64,000 nt of DNA from Selenomonadaceae bacterium (lineage in GTDB: Bacteria > Bacillota > Negativicutes > Selenomonadales > Selenomonadaceae). The stretch covers positions 19,972 through 83,971 of the forward strand of contig JAFRRH010000008.1 of the NCBI GenBank assembly GCA_017428215.1. The letters run 5' to 3'. The notes under the pieces are model-generated. The model was not told the DNA's origin and ran no database searches. It saw only the letters and a program-made list of their open reading frames with translations. A program made the position numbers and the translations under genes. Numbering within the stretch: the first letter of the stretch is position 1; every line of letters starts with the position of its first letter. Positions 1 through 7,454 of the stretch are shown here, piece by piece.

Positions 1-330
1 CGCTCGCAATGCCAAATCTAAAGCCTCACTCACGCCGACCGTAACCAAAATTTCCGTGTCAACGTCATAGCTCAAATTAAATTTTTCTGAATAATGGCGG
101 GCAATTTCCTCGCGCAACTTTAACATGCCGCGATTGGCAGTGTAGCTTGTATAGCCGCGCTCCAAGCTGTAAACGCAACTTTCACGAATAGGCCAAGGAG
201 TCACAAAATCAGGCTCACCAACGCCCAAAGATATTACGTCCTGCATTTTAGCCGCAATGTCAAAAAATTTCCTTATTCCACTCGGCGCAATGCTTTTTAC
301 TGAACTCGACAGCTTATCTTGCCACGTCAT
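1..330 (-). CDS. Class I/II PLP-dependent aminotransferase, N-terminal part (cut by window edge)
   Basis: The 110 visible residues read as the N-terminus of a fold-type I aminotransferase: a basic leader, then ISLGVGEPDFVTP, the substrate-entrance motif of the family, followed by YTANRGMLKLREEIA and ILVTVGVSEALDLALRA, the stretch that leads into the cofactor-phosphate site. The PLP lysine lies outside the window. The start ATG overlaps the stop of the upstream Lrp-type regulator by 4 bases (ATGA), so the two are translationally coupled. In Firmicutes this regulator-aminotransferase pairing is common; substrate cannot be told from this part. Confidence 0.88.
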   Translation of the reverse strand, partial: MTWQDKLSSSVKSIAPSGIRKFFDIAAKMQDVISLGVGEPDFVTPWPIRESCVYSLERGYTSYTANRGMLKLREEIARHYSEKFNLSYDVDTEILVTVGVSEALDLALRA

Positions 331-806
331 GGCGCAACCACCAGCCTGCGATCTCGTTCGTCGTCTTCCATTATCACGCCGTCTTTTTTATACGCCTTCA
401 ACATGAAATGGCTCCGAGTTTGCGTCACGCCTTCAATCGTCGATAAGCGCGTCGCTACGAAATTTGCCACGTCTTTTAAAGATTTTCCCTCTATTATGAC
501 CAGCAAATCAAAATTGCCGCTCATTAGATAAACCGTACGCACCTCGTCAAAGCGATAAATTCTTTCTGCGATTGCGTCGAAGCCAACCTCGCGTTGTGGC
601 GTCAAATTAATTTCTATTACCGCCGTAACATTATCATCGCCGAATTTTTCCCAATTAATCAGCGCACCATACGACAGAATAATTTTTTCCTTCTCCAGCG
701 TAGCGATTTCCTTTTCAATTTCGTACTCCGACTTTTGCAACATTGCGGCTAATTCGCCTGTCGACAAGCGGGCGTTGTGCTCCAACAGTTCCAAAATTTC
801 TTTCAT
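327..806 (-). CDS. Lrp/AsnC-family transcriptional regulator
   Basis: A 159-residue protein with an N-terminal winged-helix region (ILELLEHNARLSTGELAAML) and a C-terminal ligand-binding RAM domain (YLMSGNFDLLVIIEGKSL). Members bind DNA as octamers and respond to amino acids. I place the start at the ATG at 806 because GAGAGGTGAT precedes it by a proper distance; a longer reading to 863 has no such site. It sits directly upstream of, and overlaps, an aminotransferase gene, and downstream of glyA and an amino acid/dicarboxylate symporter gene, which fits a regulator of amino acid metabolism. Confidence 0.9.
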   Translation of the reverse strand: MKEILELLEHNARLSTGELAAMLQKSEYEIEKEIATLEKEKIILSYGALINWEKFGDDNVTAVIEINLTPQREVGFDAIAERIYRFDEVRTVYLMSGNFDLLVIIEGKSLKDVANFVATRLSTIEGVTQTRSHFMLKAYKKDGVIMEDDERDRRLVVAP

Positions 807-855
807 GTCAATCACCTCTCTAATTTTAAACAGCAGTCTAAAGCTTGAAAAATCT

Positions 856-2431
856 TTAATCAATTTTTACAAAGTTCATTTTGTGCGCGACCGTCATTAA
901 TTCGCATTGACGAATCAAAACATTCAGTCCCGTGAAAAAATTGCCCGTCATAACGTCCGCAATCATCAGCGTGCCTACGTATTCCACCGGAAGTCCGAGT
1001 TCTGTCAATAAAAGCGTGAACGACGCCACTATTCCGCCCGCCGCGTTCGGTGAGGAAAAACTCAGTTGTATTGATAGGAAAGCAATAATGAACACCTCAA
1101 AAGCGGAAAGCTCTCCGCCTGTAACTGATATTACGTAAAATCCCGCCATTGTCAACTGAATTATTTTCGACGGAGAAAATAAAACTAGCGATAATGGTAT
1201 CCAAAAATTACAAAACTTTTCCCCGATATGCAAGCTTTCTTTTGATATTTCAAGGCTTTTCGGCAAGGACGCAACACTACTGCCCGATGTCAACGAAATC
1301 ATCGCCGCAGGGGAAATTTTATTCAGAAAATCGGGTATTGATACTTTCGTTTTAAGATAAAGTCGAATTATCATGAACAAAATAATTATCGCGTAAATAA
1401 TTAATTCCGCAACAATTATTTTCCACACTTTAAGAAAATCTGCGAGATTGCTCGTCAATAATGCTTGTAAAACACATAAAAATATTACAAGCGGTATGAC
1501 GGAAAAGACCAACTCGACTATTTTAAAAATTAAAAAATTCAGCTCGTTAAGTAAAGTTTTTACGCTTGATACTCGATTGCCGATTTTTATTATGCAAATT
1601 CCTACTACAAATGCCATTATCGTGACTTGTGAAACTTTTCCCTTTAAAAATGCTTCCAAAATATTTGTCGGAATAATTGATAGCAATAATTCCGCAATTT
1701 GACCGACTTCAGTTATATTTTTATCCAAGATTGTCATTACAGGGAAAAAAAGTGCGCCGATTAAAAATGTTACAACAACAATTAATACGTCTATCAGAAA
1801 AAATCTTCCGACAACCGTCGTGCCAATATTGCTTAGCATAGTAACATCTTCTATTGCGCAAATGCCCGACACGATTGAAAAAAATATCATAAAAAACCGT
1901 CACTGTAACGATTAATTTCATCAGCGTAGATAAAAGCGGTGTGATGATTTTTTCTGCAAAAATACCTTGAATTTCTTGCGGAAAATAACCTACGATAAAC
2001 GAAAAAATTATCGCCAAAATTATTGCGACGGTTATTGAGCCACCGGGAATTTTCAGCGGCTTTTGTTCCTTCGTCGAATAGGAAATTAATTCGTTGCAAC
2101 CGTTTTCGTAGCGATAAATTGTCTTTGCCTCGTTTAAATTCAAAAGTCTTTGCATTGCCTCATTGCTGAAGAGCGTATCATCATTAGAATCATTTTTCAG
2201 AGGTGAAAACGGCTCGCCCTTAACGCAGATAATTATTTTCGGCGCACTGAACCATTTTTTTTTATAAATATTAAATTCGTGAGCCGAGCCAAATTTTTCT
2301 TGATAGCGGAGCAATGACTCTTCCACGACAAGACAAATTTTTATCACGTCTTTGCGCGGAACTTTTGAGTTTTCAAAAAAAGCGCGTATGTCATCTATCA
2401 CCGCGCCAATATTTTTATTGCTTAGTTCCAT
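856..2431 (-). pseudogene. RsbW-like domain fused to dicarboxylate/amino acid:cation symporter (DAACS), broken by one frameshift
   Basis: Two overlapping frames together encode one protein of about 525 residues. The first (from 2431) carries a soluble domain of about 125 residues with LVVEESLLRYQEK and VKGEPFSPL, resembling the N box and G box of RsbW-type kinase folds, and then the first membrane segments. The second frame (to 856) carries the rest of a DAACS/SLC1 transporter, with the serine-rich hairpin SGSSVASLP. The frames join at six T residues (1891-1896 on the complementary strand): removing one T restores one reading frame. An intact paralogue of 538 residues with the same architecture lies at 17323-18939. 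The gene begins 2 bases after glyA. It may be a true pseudogene, a sequencing error, or slippage-controlled. Confidence 0.8.
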
Positions 2432-2433
2432 TT

Positions 2434-3660
2434 TTATTGATAAAGCGGATATTTTTCACACAGAGACGCTACTCTTCTCCGTGCCTCCATTTTTTTATTT
2501 TCATCTGTAGGATTATCCAAAACCAACGCGATTATATTGCCAACTTCGCGCATGTCGTCTTCTTTAAAGCCGCGTGTCGTCAATGCCGGACTTCCAAGCC
2601 TTAATCCGCTCGTTACAAATGGGGAGCGCGGCTCAAACGGAATTGTATTTTTGTTAGCCGTGATATTTACCTCGTCGAGAACGTTTTGCGCCTCTTTGCC
2701 CGTGATATTTTTGCTAGTCAAGTCGACAAGAATTAAGTGATTATCCGTGCCGCCGCTTACAATTCGGAAGCCGTCCGCCGTCAAAGTCTCCGCCAAAACT
2801 TTTGCATTCTTGATAATCTGCGCGGCGTAATCTTTGAATTCGGGCTGTAATGCCTCGAAAAATGCCACAGCTTTTGCCGCGATAACGTGCATAAGCGGAC
2901 CGCCTTGCGTGCCAGGAAAAATTGCTTTGTTAAATTTCTTTCCAAACTCCGCGTCTTTGCACAAAATCAAACCTCCGCGAGGTCCGCGCAGTGTTTTATG
3001 CGTCGTCGAAGTTACGACATCGGCATAGGGCAATGGACTGGGGTGCAATCCAGCCGCTACTAAGCCGGCAATGTGCGCCATATCTACCATTAAATACGCT
3101 CCGACTTTTTTAGCAGTGTCGGCAAGGCGTTCAAAGTCAATTATCCGCGAATATGCCGACGCACCCGCCACGATAATTTTCGGAGTGCAATCGAACGCGA
3201 TTTTTTCTAATAAATCGTAATCAATCGTTTCAGTTTCGCGGCTTACACCGTAAGGAACGATTTTAAAATATTTGCCGCTCATGTTTACGGGCGAACCGTG
3301 CGTTAAATGCCCGCCGTCCGTCAAGTTCATGCCCATTATCGTATCGCCAGGCGTCGCCAGCGCGAAATATACCGCCATGTTCGCCTGTGCGCCCGAATGC
3401 GGCTGAACGTTTGCATAATCGCAGTTGAAAAGTTTTTTAGCGCGGTCAATCGCGAGCTGTTCCGCCACGTCGACGAATTCACAACCGCCGTAATATCTTT
3501 TGCCGGGATAACCTTCGGCGTATTTATTCGTGAGAACCGAGCCTTGCGCCTCCATTACCGCTTTGCTAACGATATTTTCCGACGCGATAAGCTCTAATTT
3601 GTTGCGCTGGCGATTCAATTCGTCGTCAATCGCCTTAAAAAGCTCAATATCTCTCGTCAT
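2434..3660 (-). CDS. glyA: Serine hydroxymethyltransferase
   Basis: At 408 residues it has the usual family length. It interconverts serine and glycine with transfer of the one-carbon unit to tetrahydrofolate in the cytoplasm. The PLP-lysine motif [14 protein letters not shown] is present, as are the N-terminal [19 protein letters not shown] and the HSGAQAN loop. A GGAGG-type site precedes the ATG. It is followed after 2 bases by the frameshifted symporter gene and preceded by the SnoaL-like gene, so it belongs to a minus-strand run starting at tsaC. No internal defects are seen. Confidence 0.97.
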   Translation of the reverse strand: MTRDIELFKAIDDELNRQRNKLELIASENIVSKAVMEAQGSVLTNKYAEGYPGKRYYGGCEFVDVAEQLAIDRAKKLFNCDYANVQPHSGAQANMAVYFALATPGDTIMGMNLTDGGHLTHGSPVNMSGKYFKIVPYGVSRETETIDYDLLEKIAFDCTPKIIVAGASAYSRIIDFERLADTAKKVGAYLMVDMAHIAGLVAAGLHPSPLPYADVVTSTTHKTLRGPRGGLILCKDAEFGKKFNKAIFPGTQGGPLMHVIAAKAVAFFEALQPEFKDYAAQIIKNAKVLAETLTADGFRIVSGGTDNHLILVDLTSKNITGKEAQNVLDEVNITANKNTIPFEPRSPFVTSGLRLGSPALTTRGFKEDDMREVGNIIALVLDNPTDENKKMEARRRVASLCEKYPLYQ

Positions 3661-3676
3661 CTTAAAACCTCCAAAA

Positions 3677-4096
3677 TCATTTAATCAAACCTAACGTCGT
3701 AAGCAAGCCGAACATGCCTTGAGCCGCTACGTCGTTAATTATTTTGCCGTCGTCATTAAAATAATAAAAATTCATCACGCTAAACGAAAATTTTTTACCC
3801 GTCGGCGCAAGTCCCATAAATTCGCCGTCGTGCGTGCCACTGCAAATCCAACTTACTGCAACTTTATCGTCCTCTGCCGCCATGTCGACAATTTCCCAAC
3901 GAATATCCGAAAAACTTTTGCGCATTAAATCGACCACGCTTAAATATCCCGCGCCGCCGTAAAGCGGCTTTTCAGATACAGGCGTTGTAAATTCAGCTTC
4001 GGGCGCGATAAGTTCTTCCGCCAAAACTTTATCATTCGTGTTAATACACGTCATAAATTTTTTCATCGTGAGTTTGTTGCGCTCAACTTTGCTCAT
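3677..4096 (-). CDS. SnoaL-like/ester-cyclase-type small protein
   Basis: This 139-residue protein shows the pattern of the NTF2-like SnoaL fold: an N-terminal helix pair ([20 protein letters not shown]), a beta segment around FTTPV, then [17 protein letters not shown] and alternating strands ending in [13 protein letters not shown]. Members are small cyclases, isomerases or ligand-binding proteins, so the substrate is unknown. The ATG overlaps the stop of tsaC by 4 bases and glyA follows after 16 bases, so it is co-transcribed with both. Nothing in the context points to polyketide work. Confidence 0.7.
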   Translation of the reverse strand: MSKVERNKLTMKKFMTCINTNDKVLAEELIAPEAEFTTPVSEKPLYGGAGYLSVVDLMRKSFSDIRWEIVDMAAEDDKVAVSWICSGTHDGEFMGLAPTGKKFSFSVMNFYYFNDDGKIINDVAAQGMFGLLTTLGLIK

Positions 4097-4710
4097 TCTA
4101 AAACCTCCAAAATTCTTTCGGCTGAAATTGCTCCATGACGTAAAATTTTCGGCTCCGCAGTCGTCAAATCAATTATCGTTGACGAAATTCCGAATTTACA
4201 TTGCCCGCCGTCCAAAATTATTTCCAAGCGTCCCGATAAATTCTCTAAAACCTCCTGCGCGGTCTTTGGCGGCGTTTTTCCAGATAAATTTGCGCTCGGC
4301 GCGGCTATAGGGCAGTTCGCAAGCCTTATCAGCGACAACGCCACGTCATTTGCCGGAAATCTTATGCCGACGCTTGACAATCCGCCCGTCACAAAGTCCG
4401 GAACAATTTTATTCTTTGGCAATATTATCGTCAAGGCACCGGGACAAAAGGCTTTGAATAATTTTTCTGCCTGTACAGATATTTTAGCGATTTTTTCTGC
4501 CATTTCAAGGCTTGCGACGTGCAAACTTAATGCTTTATCGCTCGGTCTATCCTTCGCCGCGAAAATTTTCTTGCAAGCCTCCACGTTTAAAGAATTCGCA
4601 CCCAAGCCGTAAACAGTTTCCGTTGGGAAGGCGACCAATTCTCCGCGCTTTATTAAATCAGCCGCCAAAAGTAAATTTTCTTCCGTCGGTTGTAAAATTT
4701 TTGTTCGCAA
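4093..4710 (-). CDS. tsaC: L-threonylcarbamoyladenylate synthase
   Basis: A 205-residue YrdC-domain protein that makes threonylcarbamoyl-AMP for the t6A modification of tRNA. The signature PTETVYGLGANS is near the N-terminus, and KDRPSDKALSLHV and SANLSGK further on are typical YrdC stretches. There is no C-terminal Sua5 extension, so it is the short TsaC type. It is the first gene of the minus-strand run and overlaps the next gene by 4 bases. Confidence 0.93.
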   Translation of the reverse strand: MRTKILQPTEENLLLAADLIKRGELVAFPTETVYGLGANSLNVEACKKIFAAKDRPSDKALSLHVASLEMAEKIAKISVQAEKLFKAFCPGALTIILPKNKIVPDFVTGGLSSVGIRFPANDVALSLIRLANCPIAAPSANLSGKTPPKTAQEVLENLSGRLEIILDGGQCKFGISSTIIDLTTAEPKILRHGAISAERILEVLE

Positions 4711-4733
4711 ATTTATTCCTCCGTCGTTTCAAC

Positions 4734-4762
4734 TTGAAATTTGTATGAATACATGATATATT
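4734..4762 (+). promoter_or_regulatory. Sigma-70-type promoter of the toxin-like RNA
   Basis: TTGAAA (4734-4739) and TATATT (4757-4762) are separated by 17 bases. A transcript would begin close to 4769, exactly where the complementary 5' arm GGCAGTCG starts. Confidence 0.7.
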
Positions 4763-4767
4763 AATTT

Positions 4768-4991
4768 TGGCAGTCGATGAGTCGGCTCTCCTCTCGCATG
4801 GGGGGAGGTGATGTCATGGACAAATTCGATTGGCTCAACCTCGTGTTGAACCTTATTCAGACCGTTCTGGCATTGCTTACGTTTCTGAAGTAATCTAGAA
4901 ACGAAAAAAGCCGCATTTGCGGACGCGACCTTCTTCAAATCACCAGTGTTATTAAGAGAGGAGGCGTCGGCACCGCTAAACACCGACTGCC
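4768..4991 (+). ncRNA. Structured toxin mRNA with complementary 5' and 3' ends
   Basis: The inferred transcript starts with GGCAGTCG (4769-4776) and ends with CGACTGCC (4984-4991), a perfect 8-base inverted repeat over 200 bases apart. Inside it CTCCTCTC (4788-4795) is complementary to GAGAGGAG (around 4957-4964). The same CTCC stretch could also pair with the toxin's own GGGGGAGGTG ribosome binding site. Long-range closure of this type is known for type I toxin mRNAs such as hok and holin-like toxins. The pairing is seen in the sequence; the regulatory role is inferred. Confidence 0.6.
4816..4893 (+). CDS. Small hydrophobic peptide, probable type I (holin-like) toxin
   Basis: A 25-residue reading frame, MDKFDWLNLVLNLIQTVLAL followed by LTFLK, is one amphipathic-to-hydrophobic membrane helix with a charged N-terminus and a final lysine. 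A very strong site, GGGGGAGGTG, lies 5 bases upstream. Size, hydrophobicity and ending resemble the putative holin-like toxins (TxpA/BsrG-type) of Firmicutes. Downstream, 4908-4935 holds a small GCCGCA/TGCGGAC hairpin. No antitoxin gene can be named; an antisense RNA is expected from the opposite strand over the 3' half. It is too short for routine gene callers. Confidence 0.6.
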   Translation: MDKFDWLNLVLNLIQTVLALLTFLK

Positions 4992-5099
4992 ATTAAAATT
5001 GTCTTTTTAAAGCACAAAAATCATATCACATGCAAAAAAATTTTTCAAGCCTTGACGAAATTTCCAACACTCTCGGCAAATTTCGGTTGCCGCGATTTT

Positions 5100-5645
5100 T
5101 TATTGTCTGGTGAGTTCGGGCATTAAAGCTTTAACAGCGTTTGTAAGATTTGTGTTGCGTACCCTGTTGATTGCTTTTCCGTAATCCTTCAACTGCTCGC
5201 TGATATACGGTTGCGCGTTGTTATCGTAAGTGGAGTCCTTTTCTTTGCTCCAATCCACCTCGATAAAATGACTGAAATCCCAATCTCTTATGTATGGGAA
5301 ATAAAAATCATAAACTTTTGTACAAACAACAACTGTGAAATATTTTCCGGGTATGCTTTCGCTGTCGCGCAGACTGAGCTTTGGAATAACGATACGGTCG
5401 CCGACTTCAATATCGAGCATGGGTTTTAAAATGTTGAATCTGTTTACAGCTTCTTGGTAATTGGTGTTGCCTTTTGAACGCTCTCTTTCTACATAAGCAT
5501 TTTGACCGTTTCTAAGATCCTCGACGCCCCAGCCTTGTCGAAGAATTTTCTTGTTGAGCAACTCGTCACGAACAAATTCAAACATTGAAGTGCCGTCGGT
5601 AAAACGATCCGTTGAATAGGGAACACGCCAAACAAAACATTTCAT
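5100..5645 (-). CDS. PUA/EVE-like domain protein of the FtsZ-like operon
   Basis: A 181-residue protein without a sure family. The centre, VGDRIVIPKLSL, then FTVVVCTKVYDFYF and FSHFIEVDW, follows the strand order of PUA/EVE-type domains that sit at the front of many modification-dependent restriction enzymes and read modified bases. The N-terminus (GTSMFEFVRDELLNKKILRQ) resembles short gmrSD/McrB-type lead-ins. I chose the ATG at 5645 because GGGAGTTG precedes it. It starts 16 bases after the FtsZ-like gene and is the last gene of that operon. The domain call is by eye and tentative. Confidence 0.5.
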   Translation of the reverse strand: MKCFVWRVPYSTDRFTDGTSMFEFVRDELLNKKILRQGWGVEDLRNGQNAYVERERSKGNTNYQEAVNRFNILKPMLDIEVGDRIVIPKLSLRDSESIPGKYFTVVVCTKVYDFYFPYIRDWDFSHFIEVDWSKEKDSTYDNNAQPYISEQLKDYGKAINRVRNTNLTNAVKALMPELTRQ

Positions 5646-5661
5646 AAAATCAACTCCCAAT

Positions 5662-6471
5662 TTATTTTTCAAAGTTTGTCGCAAATATAAATGCCGTTAC
5701 ACCGTCAGCAGCAGTTTCGTCAACGTCGACTTGCAATAAACAACGCCAATCATCTGCAGGATACATGAGTTCATCCAAAAAAGTGGCGGCTTCATTCATC
5801 TGCAACATATTAAGAAACTCAATTTTCCCGAAAAACACGAGCAAAGTTTTTTTGGCGTGTCGAATGTCTTCAATAAACAACGGAGACTTCAACGCTTTTT
5901 TCACGGCATCAAGGGCGGGATTTTCAGTGTCAAGACTTTCGCCGAACCCTATACACGCTTTGCCGAAATTTCCTATTGTTCTTGGAATCTCAGCAAAATC
6001 CATTCCGATAAAGTTCGCCCGCTTTTTCATAATCGGAATTATACTCGTCGTCATGTTCACGGCTCGATATATCGCCGCATTTTTCGTAAAGCCGCTCTCG
6101 GCAATTTTATCTCTCGGCAAAATTATCCACGTGCCAAATTTTTTTTGAATGTCGGCAAGGCGAACATCATCGGCGGACGGACACAAAATCCCAAACGTTG
6201 TCAGGAATATTTTTGACTCCTCAATAATTTTGGCGACGCTTTCGGCAATTTTTAAGTCCTCAATATCTGTAATAACGAACAAGTAATCAACGCGAGCAAT
6301 TTTCGCCTGCAAACCGGCAACATCATCTTCGTTGGAAACAATTAATCGTTCAGGGAAAAGGTCGTTGCCGACTTCGCTGAAATAATCCGACGCACCGGCT
6401 CCGGCTGCACCTATCTCTATAAATTTTGCCGAAATAAACTGGTCGAGATATTCATCATCATAAATTTCCAT
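5662..6471 (-). CDS. Divergent FtsZ/tubulin-superfamily protein
   Basis: A 269-residue protein that aligns along its length with FtsZ. The T1 loop is GAAGAGA (residues 21-27), T3 is SNEDD (46-50) where FtsZ has NTDA, and the C-terminal half has GMDFAEIPRTIGNFGKACI (156-174), matching the FtsZ T7 loop and following helix; D158 and E161 stand where FtsZ has its two catalytic acids. The glycine-rich T4 signature GGGTGTG is absent: the stretch reads VITDIEDLKIAE. There is no C-terminal FtsA/ZipA-binding tail. AAAGGAG supports the ATG at 6471. It lies between two PUA-like genes with gaps of 32 and 16 bases, so it is unlikely to be the cell-division FtsZ. Confidence 0.75.
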   Translation of the reverse strand: MEIYDDEYLDQFISAKFIEIGAAGAGASDYFSEVGNDLFPERLIVSNEDDVAGLQAKIARVDYLFVITDIEDLKIAESVAKIIEESKIFLTTFGILCPSADDVRLADIQKKFGTWIILPRDKIAESGFTKNAAIYRAVNMTTSIIPIMKKRANFIGMDFAEIPRTIGNFGKACIGFGESLDTENPALDAVKKALKSPLFIEDIRHAKKTLLVFFGKIEFLNMLQMNEAATFLDELMYPADDWRCLLQVDVDETAADGVTAFIFATNFEK

Positions 6472-6503
6472 CGTGCCGTGCTCCTTTAAACCTCTCAGAT
6501 CGT

Positions 6504-7394
6504 TTAGCGAATGCCGTGACGGGCAAGAATACTTGCAAAAGTTTCGCCGCTGATAAGGATAACGCCGTTTCCTTGAGTCGCCGCGTCGAATTGATTTGTC
6601 AAGTCGATTAAAATTCGGATATTGCCGTCGGAATTGGGCGGCTCGTCGCAAGGTTCATCATTTGTTTTGATACGGACGAAAATTTTCTTAGGCTCATTGG
6701 TGGACTTATAAAGGTCGTACATGAGTTCGCGCTCGGAAAACATTTCAAATACCAAATCCGACTCGTCGTTAATCAAGCGGTAGCCATTCTTGATGAACAG
6801 CTCCTTAATCATATTTTTCCGCTCGACGAACGAAAACTTTTGCAACGTCTCAAAAATGTTGTCGAGTACTTCATTTCGTGACGGGTCGTCGGGTGATATG
6901 TTGAACAGGACTTTCAACAATTCCTTGAGATAATTCTCGCGGATTGTCGATATTTTTTTGATCGGCGAATTTAAATCGCTCTGCTGTTGCGGCATAGAAT
7001 TAATCGGCGGCAGAAAGTTGTTTCCCGAATTTGTCAAAATCGCTCCCGCTTCGGCGGCGGCAACGAGATCCGCGTGGTCAAGCGGCATTCCCAAAGCCTG
7101 CATGGATTCAAAAAATTCTTTTACGTCGGGGATTTTGTATAAACTTCCACGAACACGCAATTTCGTGCCCAGTTGAGGATTCACTTCGTCGCGATTAAAT
7201 GTAAAAACTTTGTCAACATGAAAACATTGCCGACCGTCTTGATGACCGGAAGTATCTATAGGTCTGGGATTCGCGTCGTAAAAATACTTACTGCAGATTC
7301 GCACCGCAGTTACTTTCCCGCGCTCAGGTATGTTTTTGTGTAAGATATAATCGCCCACATTCAAGTTAAGGAGGCGTCTCTTCCACGTCTTCAA
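6504..7394 (-). CDS. PUA/EVE-like domain plus Mrr-like nuclease-fold protein
   Basis: A 296-residue protein, first gene of the FtsZ-like operon. Residues 8-90 (NVGDYILHK, GKVTAVRICSKYFYD, FHVDKVFTFNRDEVNPQL, then LRVRGSLYKI) follow the layout of base-sensing PUA/EVE domains in restriction systems. A polar linker leads to a C-terminal part (about 170-296) with MIKELFIKNGYRL, FVRIKTN and GNGVILISGETFASIL, an order reminiscent of Mrr PD-(D/E)xK nucleases, where the QxK strand would be R-I-K (K243). The first acidic catalytic residue is not certain, so activity may be lost. TTG is the start, with AAAAGGAAAT just ahead. Confidence 0.5.
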   Translation of the reverse strand: MKTWKRRLLNLNVGDYILHKNIPERGKVTAVRICSKYFYDANPRPIDTSGHQDGRQCFHVDKVFTFNRDEVNPQLGTKLRVRGSLYKIPDVKEFFESMQALGMPLDHADLVAAAEAGAILTNSGNNFLPPINSMPQQQSDLNSPIKKISTIRENYLKELLKVLFNISPDDPSRNEVLDNIFETLQKFSFVERKNMIKELFIKNGYRLINDESDLVFEMFSERELMYDLYKSTNEPKKIFVRIKTNDEPCDEPPNSDGNIRILIDLTNQFDAATQGNGVILISGETFASILARHGIR

Positions 7395-7454
7395 ATTTCC
7401 TTTTCGTCAGCCGACATCTGATTCTCAGAAAGCTGATACAAGCTTTGTCATATC

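Noticed and set aside
4729..4983. 84-residue minus-strand reading frame over the toxin-like RNA
   Set aside because: It is antisense to the peptide and the hairpins, without ribosome site or recognisable domain; an antisense RNA is more likely than a protein.
5662..6651. Longer 329-residue reading of the FtsZ-like gene
   Set aside because: The extra 60 residues are basic and out of character and overlap the upstream gene; AAAGGAG sits before the ATG at 6471.
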